From Streptomyces sp. NBC_00654 (GTDB taxonomy: Bacteria; Actinomycetota; Actinomycetes; Streptomycetales; Streptomycetaceae): a stretch of DNA of 64,000 nt. The notes below the pieces were generated by a model. The model ran no database searches and was not told the DNA's origin. It was given only the letters and a program-made list of their open reading frames with translations. The DNA is taken from positions 1,054,001-1,118,000 of the forward strand of contig NZ_JAPEOB010000002.1 in NCBI RefSeq assembly GCF_026341775.1. The letters run 5' to 3'. Position numbers and translations under genes: made by a program. Positions 63,358-64,000 of the stretch are shown one piece after another (the stretch's first letter is position 1; the number at the start of each line of letters is the position of its first letter).

Positions 63358-64000
63358 ATGAGCTGGTTCGAATCATTCGTCCTGGGCCTCGTTCAGGGAC
63401 TGACCGAGTTCCTGCCGATCTCCTCCAGCGCCCATCTGCGGCTGACCGCGGCGTTCGCCGGCTGGCACGACCCCGGGGCGGCGTTCACCGCCATCACCCA
63501 GATCGGCACGGAAGCGGCGGTACTCATCTACTTCCGCAAGGACATCGCCCGGATCCTGTCGGCCTGGTTCCGGTCGCTCACCAACGCCTCGCTGCGCAGC
63601 GACCACGACGCGCAGATGGGCTGGCTGGTCATCGTCGGCTCGATCCCGATCGGTGTGCTCGGCGTGACGTTCAAGGACCAGATCGAGGGCCCGTTCCGGG
63701 ATCTGCGGCTGATCGCGACGACCCTCATCGTGATGGGCATCGTCCTCGGTGTCGCGGACCGGCTCGCCGCCCGCGACGAGGCGGGCGGCAAGCACCGCGC
63801 GGTGAAGGAGCGCAAGTCCCTCAAGGAGCTGGGGGTCAGGGACGGCCTGATCTTCGGTTTCTGCCAGGCCCTGGCGCTGATCCCCGGAGTCTCCCGCTCC
63901 GGCGCCACGATCAGCGGTGGTCTGCTGATGGGCTACACGCGTGAGGCGGCGGCGCGGTACTCGTTCCTGCTGGCGATCCCGGCCGTACTGGCCTCGGGCG
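63358..64000 (+). CDS. uppP: Undecaprenyl-diphosphatase, 5' part (cut by window edge)
   Basis: 214 complete codons from ATG at 63358 before the edge. Motif 1 [15 protein letters not shown] (about 14-28) and motif 2 [19 protein letters not shown] (about 177-195) of the BacA/UppP family are both present, as are several membrane helices. It removes a phosphate from undecaprenyl-PP so that the carrier can be reused for peptidoglycan, and gives bacitracin resistance when abundant. The rest is beyond the window. Confidence 0.95.
   Translation, partial: MSWFESFVLGLVQGLTEFLPISSSAHLRLTAAFAGWHDPGAAFTAITQIGTEAAVLIYFRKDIARILSAWFRSLTNASLRSDHDAQMGWLVIVGSIPIGVLGVTFKDQIEGPFRDLRLIATTLIVMGIVLGVADRLAARDEAGGKHRAVKERKSLKELGVRDGLIFGFCQALALIPGVSRSGATISGGLLMGYTREAAARYSFLLAIPAVLASG

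Overview
The window reads as chromosomal DNA of a Streptomyces or a very close relative. G+C is very high, codon third positions are almost all G or C, GTG and TTG starts are common, and there are typical streptomycete modules: an XRE–DUF397–HATPase trio, paired DUF21/CBS proteins, a third EF-Tu, a divergent ClpP and a c-di-AMP riboswitch in front of a cell-wall hydrolase. I saw no rRNA, tRNA, CRISPR array or intact insertion sequence.

Left part (1 to about 10 kb): an accessory, partly eroded region. It has the tail of an ArsR regulator overlapping a SulP anion transporter, a flavin-oxidase-like protein and an HATPase (one overlapping operon), a PhnA-like zinc ribbon protein, two more ArsR regulators, a DUF6126 membrane peptide and gene fragments. 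At 6.49–7.82 kb lies the most exciting item: a 25-codon peptide gene, missed by ordinary ORF calling, next to an atypical cytochrome P450. The peptide has a KSLKAY leader end and an AWYGWI core, which matches the atropopeptide (tryptorubin) RiPP family. It has its own consensus promoter, a palindrome over the -10 box, a perfect Shine-Dalgarno, and a 12-bp hairpin separating it from the P450. A ClpP-like protein lacking the catalytic His follows.

Middle (10–34 kb): mostly core genes. These are a riboswitch-controlled NlpC/P60 protein; a LysE exporter with a divergent LysR; the HATPase/XRE/DUF397 set; the biotin genes (bioF divergent from bioB-bioA-bioD); a methyltransferase; a toxin–antitoxin pair; two CNNM/CorC-type membrane proteins ending at a strong terminator; a GDSL hydrolase; purB and mug; an ABC exporter divergent from its histidine kinase/response regulator pair; and ROK and GntR regulators facing each other across two hairpins.

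Right part (33–64 kb): an ECF41-like sigma factor divergent from an alpha/beta hydrolase; an EamA exporter (tandem repeat inside it, reading on antisense into the hydrolase) divergent from a MocR regulator; a PhoD-like phosphatase; a SWIM/DUF6493 pair; an ACT–GNAT membrane fusion; a PLP lyase divergent from its probable Lrp regulator; a DUF885 protein; sbcDC; YigZ, CoA-binding, AAC(3)-like, two hexapeptide-repeat proteins, DedA, thioesterase, spermidine-synthase-like, a third EF-Tu, a TVP38 protein and the 5' part of uppP.
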